Of a stretch of 64,000 nt of DNA, positions 49,793 to 59,128 are shown piece by piece. The first letter of the stretch is position 1; every line of letters starts with the position of its first letter. The stretch covers positions 62,001-126,000 of the forward strand of contig JAZLKM010000049.1 of assembly GCA_045597645.1 (NCBI GenBank), read 5' to 3'. The position numbers and the translations under genes are program-made. Source of the DNA: JAKSSE01 sp045597645 (lineage in GTDB: Bacteria > Bacillota > Clostridia > Lachnospirales > Lachnospiraceae). The notes beneath the pieces were generated by a model. That model searched no databases, was not told the origin of the DNA, and worked only from the letters and a program-made list of their open reading frames with translations.

Positions 49793-51118
49793 TCAATAAT
49801 TCCTTTCGTACTTCTTTTTGTCGTTCACACTTATATCCTTGCCAAGCTGCACCTCTATGAGCTGAAGTCTGGTATTTGCGATAATAGTATGTCTGCAGCC
49901 TGCCTCCATGGTGACCACTGAGCCAGCCTTTACCGGCTGCTCCATGCCATCCACAATGGCTGTGCCCTCACCAGCTATTACATTCCATATCTCATCACGA
50001 TGCTCATGAGAATGATAGTTCATAGTGCTGCCAGGATTGAGAGTTACTTTGACAGTGATGCTCTCCTCCTCCACATCAATTACCTTGTAGCTCCCCCAGG
50101 ACTTCTCGGCATATCGAATATCATCCGTCAGCTTGTCTACATATGGCTTAATATAGCTCGATTGATCTTTATCTGATATGAGTATTCCCTCTGCGCTAGC
50201 AGCTATAACCACATCCTTAAGGCCCATGGTGAGGATAGGCAAATCAAGTTCGTTAATAATATGCACATTGTCATTTTCATCCCCAAGGATGCCATTACCA
50301 ATCACGTTCTCTGTAAGTGATTCTGCTAAAGTATTCCAAGTGCCCAAATCCTTCCACACACCTGAAAATCCCATCACTTCTATTTTATCTTCTTTCTCAA
50401 CCACAGCATAGTCGAAGCTGATTTTGGTGAGGGTATCATATTTTTCAAAAAGGTCCTCGTAGTCTACAAAATCTATAAGCTCATGTGCACGCTTGAGCAC
50501 ATATCCCAACTTATATGCGAATACTCCGCCATTCCAAAGACCACCTTTTGAAATGTACTCCTTCGCTGTAGCCACATCCGGCTTCTCCTTGAAAGTGGCA
50601 ACTGGTGATGCTTCACCATCCTTTACAGCATGCTCTGGTATGATATATCCATACTTTTCACTTGGATAAGTAGGCTCAATACCCATAAGTACCAGATTAG
50701 CGGTTCCCTTTGCAGCCTGCTTGCCCAAAAGGTCCAAGGCAACAAAATAGTCATCCTCCACGTACGGATCAACGGGGCATACTACCACAGACTCATCCTC
50801 AGGCACCCCCTGGATGTCATGTAAATATGCGGTAGCAAGGGCTATGGCCGGAAAAGTATCTCTACGACAAGGCTCAATGCTGATTCCCACATCCTCTCCC
50901 AGCTGGTTATGGATGGCTGACACCTGAGTCTTGGCAGTAGCAATAGTGACTGTAGCATCCGTATCTATTTTTTTGATCTGATGATACATGCGCTGTACCA
51001 TAGACTCCCGGCTTCCATCGTCAGCAGGGAAAAATTTGATAAACTGCTTGCTTCTTATGTCATTAGAAAGTGGCCAAAGTCTTTTCCCGGAGCCACCAGA
51101 TAATAAAATCAGATTCAT
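49793..51118 (-). CDS. manC: Mannose-1-phosphate guanylyltransferase with C-terminal cupin
   Basis: A 441-residue enzyme. LILLSGGSGKRLWPLS at the start and FKEKPDVATA are the nucleotidyltransferase motifs; LGTWNTLAESL follows. The C-terminal cupin has NYHSHEHRDEIWNVIAGEG, the ManC isomerase-type domain. In many ManC proteins that domain gives PMI activity, here duplicated by the separate manA. It makes GDP-mannose. AGAGGTG precedes the ATG. Confidence 0.94.
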   Translation of the reverse strand: MNLILLSGGSGKRLWPLSNDIRSKQFIKFFPADDGSRESMVQRMYHQIKKIDTDATVTIATAKTQVSAIHNQLGEDVGISIEPCRRDTFPAIALATAYLHDIQGVPEDESVVVCPVDPYVEDDYFVALDLLGKQAAKGTANLVLMGIEPTYPSEKYGYIIPEHAVKDGEASPVATFKEKPDVATAKEYISKGGLWNGGVFAYKLGYVLKRAHELIDFVDYEDLFEKYDTLTKISFDYAVVEKEDKIEVMGFSGVWKDLGTWNTLAESLTENVIGNGILGDENDNVHIINELDLPILTMGLKDVVIAASAEGILISDKDQSSYIKPYVDKLTDDIRYAEKSWGSYKVIDVEEESITVKVTLNPGSTMNYHSHEHRDEIWNVIAGEGTAIVDGMEQPVKAGSVVTMEAGCRHTIIANTRLQLIEVQLGKDISVNDKKKYERNY

Positions 51119-51128
51119 TTCTACACCT

Positions 51129-52130
51129 CTATACTTTCTTTACAAACTTAGGCAGGATAACATCTCCCCCGCCATAGCGCGCTTTGTATATATACAAGCC
51201 TTCATTTACAGTGCGACCACCATTTTCAGTGCAGCCTCCCATACTAAAGAACGAATAGTCTCCATCAGAAGCCTCCACCAAAAGCTTATGTATCAGTAGT
51301 CTGTTAGGATACTGGCTAGCATACTCATAATTAATATCTAGATACTGCGTGTGAAATACATGCTTAAATCTATACATCAATGCAAATGCAGCCTGCGTCC
51401 CGTCTGCAGTCCTCACATAATACGGCGTGATGAATTCAGGGAATCTTTGCTGCAAGTCTCTTATTTCCGCCAGAGAATGTACTGTATGCGAATCAAATCT
51501 CTCTTTGAGTGTCTCATTCATCATAGTCCAGGCTTCTTCGGTAATCTCTGTCCCTGCCTCCACAGTAAAGAGACCATCCTTTTGGCTGCGCCTAAGCTCA
51601 TTGCGCCTGGTAGTGTCATAGCCAGCTATGACATCACTTTCGCCATTGTATTTTTCTACATTCACCATCGATGCAAGCGCACCTATACCTGACTCATAGC
51701 CCTCCAACATGAGCGTGTATTCTACTGTTCCAAAGGGCTGCAACGCATAGCAATCAGGTAATGTTTTCAGCACTACTTTACTATATTTGCTCTCATAATA
51801 GGCAGTCATCATACTTATTGATTCCTCTATGACATTTATCATAGAGCGCCTGTTTACGATGGGACCAGCAAACGTGGTACCTGGATGAGATATTATGGTA
51901 TCTGGCTCTCCAGGTATACTAGCAGCCATCATCACTGCTCTGACTGCACCGCTACTGCCATCCACAACAAACACAGAGTCATCTCTGAATCTGTCCTTTG
52001 GATGGTAGTCCAAATACTTAATTGTATTGATAAACTCCCCGTTTGTATCAGGATGCATTATGAAATTATCGATATCCTGACGCTGACGCTCCGTCGCTTC
52101 AGCCAAGGTCAGCAGCACAAGTTCAGCCAT
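51129..52130 (-). CDS. GNAT/FemAB-like acetyltransferase (BioF2/Acetyltransf_6 type)
   Basis: A 333-residue soluble protein. The reading RRNELRRSQKDGLFTVEAG then ALMYRFKHVFHTQYLDINYEYASQYPNRLL and SFFSMGGCTENGGRTVNEG...YKARYGG is typical of the GNAT-fold, FemAB-like group often found in polysaccharide loci. It could acylate an amino-sugar or add an amino acid to a nucleotide- or lipid-linked sugar. The ATG 52130 has GGAG five bases upstream; a GTG one codon earlier is possible. The substrate is not known. Confidence 0.75.
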   Translation of the reverse strand: MAELVLLTLAEATERQRQDIDNFIMHPDTNGEFINTIKYLDYHPKDRFRDDSVFVVDGSSGAVRAVMMAASIPGEPDTIISHPGTTFAGPIVNRRSMINVIEESISMMTAYYESKYSKVVLKTLPDCYALQPFGTVEYTLMLEGYESGIGALASMVNVEKYNGESDVIAGYDTTRRNELRRSQKDGLFTVEAGTEITEEAWTMMNETLKERFDSHTVHSLAEIRDLQQRFPEFITPYYVRTADGTQAAFALMYRFKHVFHTQYLDINYEYASQYPNRLLIHKLLVEASDGDYSFFSMGGCTENGGRTVNEGLYIYKARYGGGDVILPKFVKKV

Positions 52131-52147
52131 CACTTCTCCTATAACTA

Positions 52148-53353
52148 TTACTTTTTTATTATTACCTGTCTTACTTTTCTAAATGTCTTGCGTATAGTTT
52201 TCCAGAATTTGGATGTTAAATACCACTTATTTGCGATATTGCAGGCGCACCACAGGCAGTTTTTTATTCCTACGTTTGCCTTTATATCCTTCGCATCTAT
52301 ACCATTATCTGCTGCAAACCGCGCGACATGTTCATTAATGCCTAGAAGATATGGGCCAGTGCCATACGATATCAGCATCTTCTCAGTAATTTTCAGGAAA
52401 ATATCAAGGTATATTGTACTATTCACCTGACACAGCTCTGCCAGAAGTTCATTGTCTCTGACCGACTGTGCTATATTACATTTCTGCAGGAGATAAATGT
52501 TCGCCCCCGGCGATATGAATACGCAGTTTGTCTGCGCACCACCCGGGATGACAGCCAGCTCCTTGCAGGTACTTATGTATGCTATCTGCTCTACAGTGGA
52601 GAGCTCCTCTGGATAGAGTATCTTAAAACCAAGTCTCTCAAATAGAGCATCTACCTGCTCCTCGCCGCGCTCCTTACCATTTTTTTTGACAAAATGTGCC
52701 CTGGAAAAAAGTATCTTGTCATATTTAGGAAGGTTCACTCCCTTTAGTGCATTCTCCTTAATTCTGGAGATTATCTCCAGATACTGGTCAGTGAAATAGC
52801 AGTCTCTAACAAGTGAAGACTGCGGAATGATTATCTTTGAATATCTGGTAAGCTTTCTGACATCAACTATTCGGCCCCTATCGATGCCTATATATTCAAA
52901 AAGCTTAAGATAATTCTCTGGTATTTTTCCTTCGTCAAAATCAAATCCGCAGATTACCACCTTGCATCCTGGGTCATGCTCCACTACATACCATAATCTT
53001 GATATGAAGTCATACATACAGTGACCCCAGTGTGGCGTAAATGGTCCCATATAGAGAACTTCTTCATCTATGGTGATAACATCAGCTTCATCGTATTCGT
53101 AACATCCACCAAAGCCTTTCGTATTCATATCTTTTACAAAAAGGCTTGATTTTTCAACGAACTCTCCAGTCTGTGTCACCACGCCGCCCATTCCCATCCA
53201 AGGAGCGTGCTTCATATGCCTGCTGGGCAAAATAGTCGCGTTGTCATAGCATTCAACGCCAACCGGGTTATTCAGTTTAAATGATCTGTCCATCCATTCA
53301 CGGATTTCATCCGTACCCAGGCAGTCATATACATAATCTAAGTTTGTAGTCAT
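52148..53353 (-). CDS. GT61-type glycosyltransferase
   Basis: A 401-residue soluble protein. The middle shows MGPFTPHWGHCMYDFISRLW, KIIIPQSSLVRDCYFTDQY, KILFSRAHF and the late IAYISTCKELAVIPGGAQTNCVFISPGA, which are the DUF563/GT61 landmarks. Members add xylose, arabinose or GlcNAc in plants and various sugars in bacteria. It lies between glf and the GNAT gene. AGAGGA precedes the ATG. Confidence 0.83.
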   Translation of the reverse strand: MTTNLDYVYDCLGTDEIREWMDRSFKLNNPVGVECYDNATILPSRHMKHAPWMGMGGVVTQTGEFVEKSSLFVKDMNTKGFGGCYEYDEADVITIDEEVLYMGPFTPHWGHCMYDFISRLWYVVEHDPGCKVVICGFDFDEGKIPENYLKLFEYIGIDRGRIVDVRKLTRYSKIIIPQSSLVRDCYFTDQYLEIISRIKENALKGVNLPKYDKILFSRAHFVKKNGKERGEEQVDALFERLGFKILYPEELSTVEQIAYISTCKELAVIPGGAQTNCVFISPGANIYLLQKCNIAQSVRDNELLAELCQVNSTIYLDIFLKITEKMLISYGTGPYLLGINEHVARFAADNGIDAKDIKANVGIKNCLWCACNIANKWYLTSKFWKTIRKTFRKVRQVIIKK

Positions 53354-53393
53354 TTGATTCCTCTGGTGCCAAGTACTATGCAGGCAGCGAGTG

Positions 53394-54566
53394 TCACCTA
53401 AGTATTTCCTTAACCAGCTCTATCGCGCTCTCCATTGCATAGTCCATATCCAAGTACTTAAACTCAGCGAGTCGTCCAATGAAATGGAAATTGCTTATCT
53501 TGTTGGCTTTATCCACATACTTTGCATGTAGCGCCCTTGTCTCCTCATTGATGATGGGATAATATGGCTCATTGCCAGTATCGGCGTTCCTGTCAAATGG
53601 AACCGAGTACTCCAGTGCAACCGTAGTCCTATTATTTTTGGGCTCTGAAGCATAGTAATTGAAAGTCTTAAATTCAGTCTGCCTCAGGTGCTTAGCATCA
53701 TTCCCAGGGAAGGTGATTACCTCCACAGGCTGTTTGTGCTCATCAGCATCATATGTGGCAAAATCAAAGTATCTAGACCTATATGGCAGCTCTCCATATT
53801 CAAATCCAAAAAGCTCGTCTAATGCACCAGTATAAATGATATGCGGCACATCCTCGCCCTTGTAGAGAGCCTTAGTGCCATCAGCGCTAAATGTAATCGT
53901 ATCCAACGCATCCACTCCAAGCTCAACAGTGATATTCGGGTGATTTAGCATATTTTCAAAAAGCTTTGTATAACCGTATTTAGGCAGATACTGATAATCC
54001 TCGTCATCAATCTGCCACTCATACCCGAGCGGCACCCTTGTCCTATCGATGACCGCCTTATCTATCTCCTCTGGGCTCTTGCCCCACTGCTTTGCGATAT
54101 AAGGAGTAAATACTTTATCAAAAAGCAGCTGTCCATATTTTTTGACAGCTTCATTTTCATGGTTTAGCAGCTCCCAGATAGTGACTGAGCGCTGGTTCGG
54201 AAATGACTCCTTTATAGCCTTAAGTACTGGCTCTGAGTTCTCCGGTCCTAATAGCTGCTGCAATGCATGGAAGTTATATGGCCTCCAAATATACTTACCA
54301 TCCACCATGCTCATAGCTCTCGGTTGATATACATAGAGCTCGGAAAATCTGCTGATGTACTCAACAGGCCACCATCTTCGTACCACGAAAAAATGAGGAC
54401 CATATTTTTGTATTAGAATGCCGTTCTCATCTATTTCATCATACATATTTCCAGCCACATGGTTACGCCTATCTATAACCAGTACTTTTTTATTCTTTTC
54501 AGCCAATTCTCTGGCTGCTACAGCTCCGGCGAATCCGGCCCCAACTATAACCGCATCGTATTGCAT
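53394..54566 (-). CDS. glf: UDP-galactopyranose mutase
   Basis: A 390-residue flavoenzyme. AVIVGAGFAGAVAARELAE is the FAD site, followed by DRRNHVAGNMYDE and KYGPHFF, then TRVPLGYEWQIDDEDYQYLPKYGYTKLFENML and GRLAEFKYLDMDYAMESAIELV at the C-terminus. It interconverts UDP-Galp and UDP-Galf, so galactofuranose is a likely part of the glycan. Near the active site GPHFFVVRRWWPVEY replaces the more usual GPHIFHTNN, a modest divergence. AAGGAG precedes the ATG. Confidence 0.94.
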   Translation of the reverse strand: MQYDAVIVGAGFAGAVAARELAEKNKKVLVIDRRNHVAGNMYDEIDENGILIQKYGPHFFVVRRWWPVEYISRFSELYVYQPRAMSMVDGKYIWRPYNFHALQQLLGPENSEPVLKAIKESFPNQRSVTIWELLNHENEAVKKYGQLLFDKVFTPYIAKQWGKSPEEIDKAVIDRTRVPLGYEWQIDDEDYQYLPKYGYTKLFENMLNHPNITVELGVDALDTITFSADGTKALYKGEDVPHIIYTGALDELFGFEYGELPYRSRYFDFATYDADEHKQPVEVITFPGNDAKHLRQTEFKTFNYYASEPKNNRTTVALEYSVPFDRNADTGNEPYYPIINEETRALHAKYVDKANKISNFHFIGRLAEFKYLDMDYAMESAIELVKEILR

Positions 54567-54575
54567 ATATTCTCC

Positions 54576-55499
54576 TTATAGCCAAGCTCCCATCTTCATG
54601 GCGACAGATTCAGGTGCAAATCTCATATATCCACCTGAAGGAAGGAATGTCATCTCTGAAAAATAAATCTCTCCCTCCACATCATAGAAGTCCACTCTTA
54701 CAAATGGGAAATCCTCAGCCATTGTTGATGCAAGGCTCTTCATTTCCTCCCACTTATCCGGTCTGGATATCTTGTCAGCACCGAGATTATCATGTCCTCG
54801 CAGCCTCATATCCTGCCACTTAAAGTCCATGTCAAAGTAGTCAAGATACATTTCCTTGTCCAAAGGTCCTCTTGGACCATTGTTGCTGACATACATTATC
54901 TTGGGCTCCCCGTGGAAGCAATAGTATTTGAAGGCAGGAAGGTCAGTTCCAAGGAACTCCTCTACCATTATCTTTCTGTCAATGAAACGATATTGAGGCT
55001 CAACAAACTTAACCCAATAGTTCTCCTTCATCCAGTGACGAAGCTTACGTTTGGTGGATTTAATATCCAGCTTGTCCTTGTCCGGGACTATTATATTATA
55101 CTGACAGCCATGATTGCATTTAATGACGCACTTCTTCGGCAGCTTGTCCCACTCGATATCAGACACCTTGTCATACACAGCATAAGTCTTGGCACACTTA
55201 ATGGGATAACCATGCTCAGCTACATAGTCCTTGGCCAGCACCTTGTCGCTGGCCCTGGTAACAACAGGGTTATTATAGTACTCCCCGATTTTCAATACAG
55301 CCAGTTTCTCATCTATCTCCTGAGGATTATCCCAATTTATATCCTTGCCTATTATTCTTTTATACTCAGCTGTCACTGCTTTCTTTAGATTAGTTCTGCA
55401 CCTTATGCCTTTGGGCATACGCGTTATCATGTCTTTTGCAAAACATAAATCCGAATAGAAACCAGGAAGCTTTGCCTTTACATACTGCTTTGGGTTCAT
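54576..55499 (-). CDS. TupA-like ATP-grasp protein
   Basis: A 307-residue protein. It shows AKDYVAEHGYPI, KKCVIKCNHGCQYNIIV and RKIMVEEFLGTDLPAFKYYCFHGEP, then VRVDFYDVEGEIYFSEMTFLPSGG, which fit the ATP-grasp TupA-like group annotated as polysaccharide proteins. The group is thought to ligate an amino acid or similar to a sugar (as in teichuronopeptide synthesis). It starts 1 base after the stop of the upstream membrane gene, with no clear ribosome-binding site, so it is coupled. Confidence 0.8.
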   Translation of the reverse strand: MNPKQYVKAKLPGFYSDLCFAKDMITRMPKGIRCRTNLKKAVTAEYKRIIGKDINWDNPQEIDEKLAVLKIGEYYNNPVVTRASDKVLAKDYVAEHGYPIKCAKTYAVYDKVSDIEWDKLPKKCVIKCNHGCQYNIIVPDKDKLDIKSTKRKLRHWMKENYWVKFVEPQYRFIDRKIMVEEFLGTDLPAFKYYCFHGEPKIMYVSNNGPRGPLDKEMYLDYFDMDFKWQDMRLRGHDNLGADKISRPDKWEEMKSLASTMAEDFPFVRVDFYDVEGEIYFSEMTFLPSGGYMRFAPESVAMKMGAWL

Positions 55500-55500
55500 A

Positions 55501-56826
55501 TCACTTATTCTTGATTCCTTTTCTTACACACAGGTCATTAACCACATATGCAATCACTGCAACAGCAAATGCGAGCAGCTTGCACCTATGTCTCATTGCT
55601 GTGGCACAGTTCCATACCGCCAATGCGAATACCACCATCTGGGTTACACAGATGATGCTATAGAGAACTCCCATCACATTGGCTTTTTTGTTTTTTATCA
55701 TGTGCCACAGTGCCATCACCAGCGCTGCCAGATAAAACAGCGAGTCCACCACAAACGACATCACATCCTTTATGCCATACCACTCTGTAGGAAGCGGTGA
55801 CAGGAAAAAATAAATCATTCGCAATGGGAAATACTTAACCAGATCTCCGAACGTAGCTCTTGGCACATCCACCAGATAGTTACTTCTCGCATATCCGTAG
55901 TAATCATATTTAACGTTTAAATCGAACACCAATCTCTGAGGTGCAAAAATATAATAATAAATCTCCCAAGCTCGGTGAATGGTAAACACAGATATCACTA
56001 TGGCTATGGCCACCAGTACCAGGCATCCCAACATTATCCACGTCTTTCTGGTCCACGCGAAGCGCTTCTCGGCTCTGTCATAGAGCGCAAACACCACTAT
56101 GTATGGCACCAGCACAAACATACACCCTGTGTGGAAAATCACAGCAGGAGCCAACGCCAAGACAGCGTAAACCAGATTTATGTGACTTCCATTTTCTGAT
56201 ATCCATCTGTCAAAAAAGTTCAACGATAAGGCAATGGATGCGATGATAAAGCTGTCTCTATTTAACGATACGCAGAGAAATCCCCATATAGGGAATATGC
56301 TCATCACTACAAGCATAACTGTCTGAATCCTTGGTAGCACATTATGCCTTTTCATTATTTTCTGCATAATAGCAGCAACAGCCACATACATGTATACGTT
56401 AAATATCTGCATGACCAGGCGTCCTGTACCAAAAAGATACATTATGCCTGTCAGAAATACACTGTAATATGTGTATTTGCAGAATTCTCCCGTCTCGTAG
56501 AACTGCGTAGCTGCTTTGAGATACTCTAAGTCATCACCATAGTAGTACAATAGATGACTGCCAAGAGCGGTATGTATACCAAGCGAGCAAACTATTACAC
56601 GCAAAATGTATGATGCAGTAATAATGCCAGTAGCCAACCTGGCCTCCGGGTACATCCTTCCTGCATAGTATGACATCATCAGTCCCAAGGCACTGAATAT
56701 TGCCACGTTTATCCACGGTAAGCGATTGTTAATCCCAAGGCTTGATACAATCAGCTCACACCCTAGAAAAGCCACAATGCAGAGGGCGCATATTATTATT
56801 ATTTTTCGAAGGGAAGCTTTTTCCAT
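55501..56826 (-). CDS. Polytopic membrane protein, EpsG/Wzy-like polymerase candidate
   Basis: A 441-residue protein with about ten or eleven helices. The outer loop after helix 3 has LYYYGDDLEYLKAATQFYETGEF, and FLCVSLNRDSFIIASIALSLNFF follows; both features occur in GT-C-like and EpsG-type polymerases. No firm family call is possible. GGAG lies five bases before the ATG, and the gene start overlaps the end of the acyltransferase gene by 28 bases. Confidence 0.6.
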   Translation of the reverse strand: MEKASLRKIIIICALCIVAFLGCELIVSSLGINNRLPWINVAIFSALGLMMSYYAGRMYPEARLATGIITASYILRVIVCSLGIHTALGSHLLYYYGDDLEYLKAATQFYETGEFCKYTYYSVFLTGIMYLFGTGRLVMQIFNVYMYVAVAAIMQKIMKRHNVLPRIQTVMLVVMSIFPIWGFLCVSLNRDSFIIASIALSLNFFDRWISENGSHINLVYAVLALAPAVIFHTGCMFVLVPYIVVFALYDRAEKRFAWTRKTWIMLGCLVLVAIAIVISVFTIHRAWEIYYYIFAPQRLVFDLNVKYDYYGYARSNYLVDVPRATFGDLVKYFPLRMIYFFLSPLPTEWYGIKDVMSFVVDSLFYLAALVMALWHMIKNKKANVMGVLYSIICVTQMVVFALAVWNCATAMRHRCKLLAFAVAVIAYVVNDLCVRKGIKNK

Positions 56827-57857
56827 ATGTTCTCCGCAACAAGCTCACATTTTCCAGCAAGCCATCCTATTGGTGCATCTAACAGAAGCCTTTTCACCAA
56901 GTCAACAGCATATCCTGCAATGAATACCACTGTTGCATATACAAGCAGTGTGACCACTATTTTACTGTCAGAAATACAATCAAAATCCACCAAACTGCTG
57001 CCTATATTTCTTCCAGTCTGCTCCAGCATGTATATGCCAGGCACTCCTGCCGCTATGAAATTAATTATTAAGCTCTTGAATGTCATTTTTCTAAACATCA
57101 TAAAAATGCACACCGAGCAAAATACTATTACTAGTGAGTCATCCTCAGCAAATGGAGCATAAAGGCCAACCATTCCTGTCTCCATGTAGGTTTTTGCAAG
57201 GTTGAGTGCAAATCCTGCCAGCAGCCCTAGCAGTGCCAACAGCCACCAATACTTGAAGCTACACTCCCTGTAAAATCTGCCTATATAGCGTCCGATGAGA
57301 TATACCATAAGCATACTCACGATATTCTTGCCGCTATTGCCTACTATCCTCATGGAGAACAGCGTTGGAATCACACTAAACAAAACCAGCATGGTAATGA
57401 CCATTATAAAAAATTGCCTCTGCGATAATGCATCCGTAAGCTTCTGGAGCGGAAGTGCCATTACCATAAGCACAAAGTATGCTGTCATATACCAAAATAT
57501 TCCTGTAGATACTGGAAGTAATGCACATTTAAGACCGCCTAAAGTGAAGTCTACATTTCCGGCGGCAAGGCTATGCCCATATGCCACTAGTGAATATATG
57601 ACCATAGAAATCCATAATGTCACCGTCTTTGACACGGATGGGCGTATTCCAAAATACCCTGATATAAGCATAAAGCAGGATACTCCACAATTAAATATAA
57701 CGTTGATTGCCAGGCCAGCAATTAGATTGCCACCAGTAGCCGTGCCGTAGAATGTTCCGAATGAGTGCATCAAAATAATGCCCCATATAGCTATGACACG
57801 CAGCAGCTCCAGTCCTGAGCTACGGTTGTATTTGGCCTTGTCAAATACTGCTATCAC
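56799..57857 (-). CDS. Acyltransferase family 3
   Basis: About 352 residues, ten helices, starting SSGLELLRVIAIWGIILMHSFGTFYG, the R-x-x-A/I...H pattern of the family, then NCGVSCFMLISGYFGIRP. It would O-acylate a surface sugar or lipid intermediate. The start is uncertain: GTG 57857 with GGAG nine bases upstream, or an ATG 11 codons earlier, both inside the end of the preceding gene. Confidence 0.8.
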   Translation of the reverse strand: MIAVFDKAKYNRSSGLELLRVIAIWGIILMHSFGTFYGTATGGNLIAGLAINVIFNCGVSCFMLISGYFGIRPSVSKTVTLWISMVIYSLVAYGHSLAAGNVDFTLGGLKCALLPVSTGIFWYMTAYFVLMVMALPLQKLTDALSQRQFFIMVITMLVLFSVIPTLFSMRIVGNSGKNIVSMLMVYLIGRYIGRFYRECSFKYWWLLALLGLLAGFALNLAKTYMETGMVGLYAPFAEDDSLVIVFCSVCIFMMFRKMTFKSLIINFIAAGVPGIYMLEQTGRNIGSSLVDFDCISDSKIVVTLLVYATVVFIAGYAVDLVKRLLLDAPIGWLAGKCELVAENIWKKLPFEK

Positions 57858-59103
57858 AAGATTTATCTCCGATTCGTCTAAAATAGTCACCCAACCCTGC
57901 TATAGCAAATACAGTTGCTCCTGCATTTCTAAATGAGAACCAAAAATGAATATAAGTGTGATTTCGTGCCACATAAAACCAGGCAAACGGTACCAAAACT
58001 ACAAACGCAAAGACAGGCAAAAGCTGTAATTTGAGCTTTTGTCTTTTTACTATGCAGTAGACAATGCAAGCCAACAGATATACTATTGCCAACGCAATAA
58101 AATACTTATTGCACACAGAGAATACTCTCTGCATCGTCTCGCCATAACCGAACCCTTCGCCGCCTATACGCGCTCTGGTCTTGAGATATCCTTCTGAGAT
58201 AACATCTTCTCCTGTCACAGCCGTCGCTATAAGCCACTTAGAGAACCAGTAAAGAAGATATCCTATACACCAAGCCACACCACATTTCAGCAGGCTAAGT
58301 GCTGACTTAAGTAGTTCATCCCCAAATTCAATCATAAGATATATGAATGGAACACAGAATCCGACCACCGGATAGGTAAGAAAATCAAAATAGGCAGTTA
58401 GACATCCGACGACAAAGAAGTGGATAACCCAAAGGCCATTTGACGCCCCCTGCTTATATTTATCATAAAACACTGCCATCACAGCAAGCTGTGCCAGAGT
58501 CAGCAAATTCATTGTCGAGAATTGCAGACTAATAATAACTGTTACTGGTACTATGAATAGAAAATAGCAAAAGAGAGGTACCACACCTCTGGCCTTTCTC
58601 TTAGACATAAACACAATAGCAATCGTAAAAAGTGCCAGATTTGTCATCATAAGCACATATTTTATCTGGCTGTAATCCATTAGATAAAGCAAGGGTTTAA
58701 TAAATATCAAATACCCATGCCAGTATCTCATTGTTCCGCCCCTATAAAGGTTGCCATCCACATTGGCATCATATTTAATAATTGATGCCATTGTATTTTC
58801 CTCTGTAGTCTGTATGAAAGGATTCCTAAGCGCATCTACAAGCGGTGACTCTTCCCTAGGATTTACAGCTTCCAGCAGAATTATCTCATCTGTAAAATTA
58901 TCCAGCAACGAGTTCCTACGATTGGCAATAATATATGGGTACTCTCCCTGCTGAGCAAAATTGTCATACGAAATGGCTAGGTTGGAGTCCATTCTATCAA
59001 CAGGAATGCAGTATGCCAGCACTAAAAGAACATAGCCAGCCACCACCAGTGCTGCAAAAGTAATCAATAATTTAAGTAAAAGCTTACCTGTTTTTTTCAA
59101 CAT
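57841..59103 (-). CDS. Polytopic membrane protein, GT-C-like, paralogue of 39181-40422
   Basis: A 420-residue protein with an N-terminal helix, an outside loop of about 110 residues and about nine further helices. TMRYWHGYLIFIKPLLYLMDYSQ, FDFLTYPVVGFCVPF and NHTYIHFWFSFRN align with its paralogue. The conserved Tyr-Trp-His-Gly lies on the outer face before helix 2. I cannot name the family. GAGGTG precedes ATG 59103. It sits between the surface-carbohydrate protein and an acyltransferase. Confidence 0.6.
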   Translation of the reverse strand: MLKKTGKLLLKLLITFAALVVAGYVLLVLAYCIPVDRMDSNLAISYDNFAQQGEYPYIIANRRNSLLDNFTDEIILLEAVNPREESPLVDALRNPFIQTTEENTMASIIKYDANVDGNLYRGGTMRYWHGYLIFIKPLLYLMDYSQIKYVLMMTNLALFTIAIVFMSKRKARGVVPLFCYFLFIVPVTVIISLQFSTMNLLTLAQLAVMAVFYDKYKQGASNGLWVIHFFVVGCLTAYFDFLTYPVVGFCVPFIYLMIEFGDELLKSALSLLKCGVAWCIGYLLYWFSKWLIATAVTGEDVISEGYLKTRARIGGEGFGYGETMQRVFSVCNKYFIALAIVYLLACIVYCIVKRQKLKLQLLPVFAFVVLVPFAWFYVARNHTYIHFWFSFRNAGATVFAIAGLGDYFRRIGDKSCDSSI

Positions 59104-59128
59104 CACACCTCATAGATATATGCCAAGG

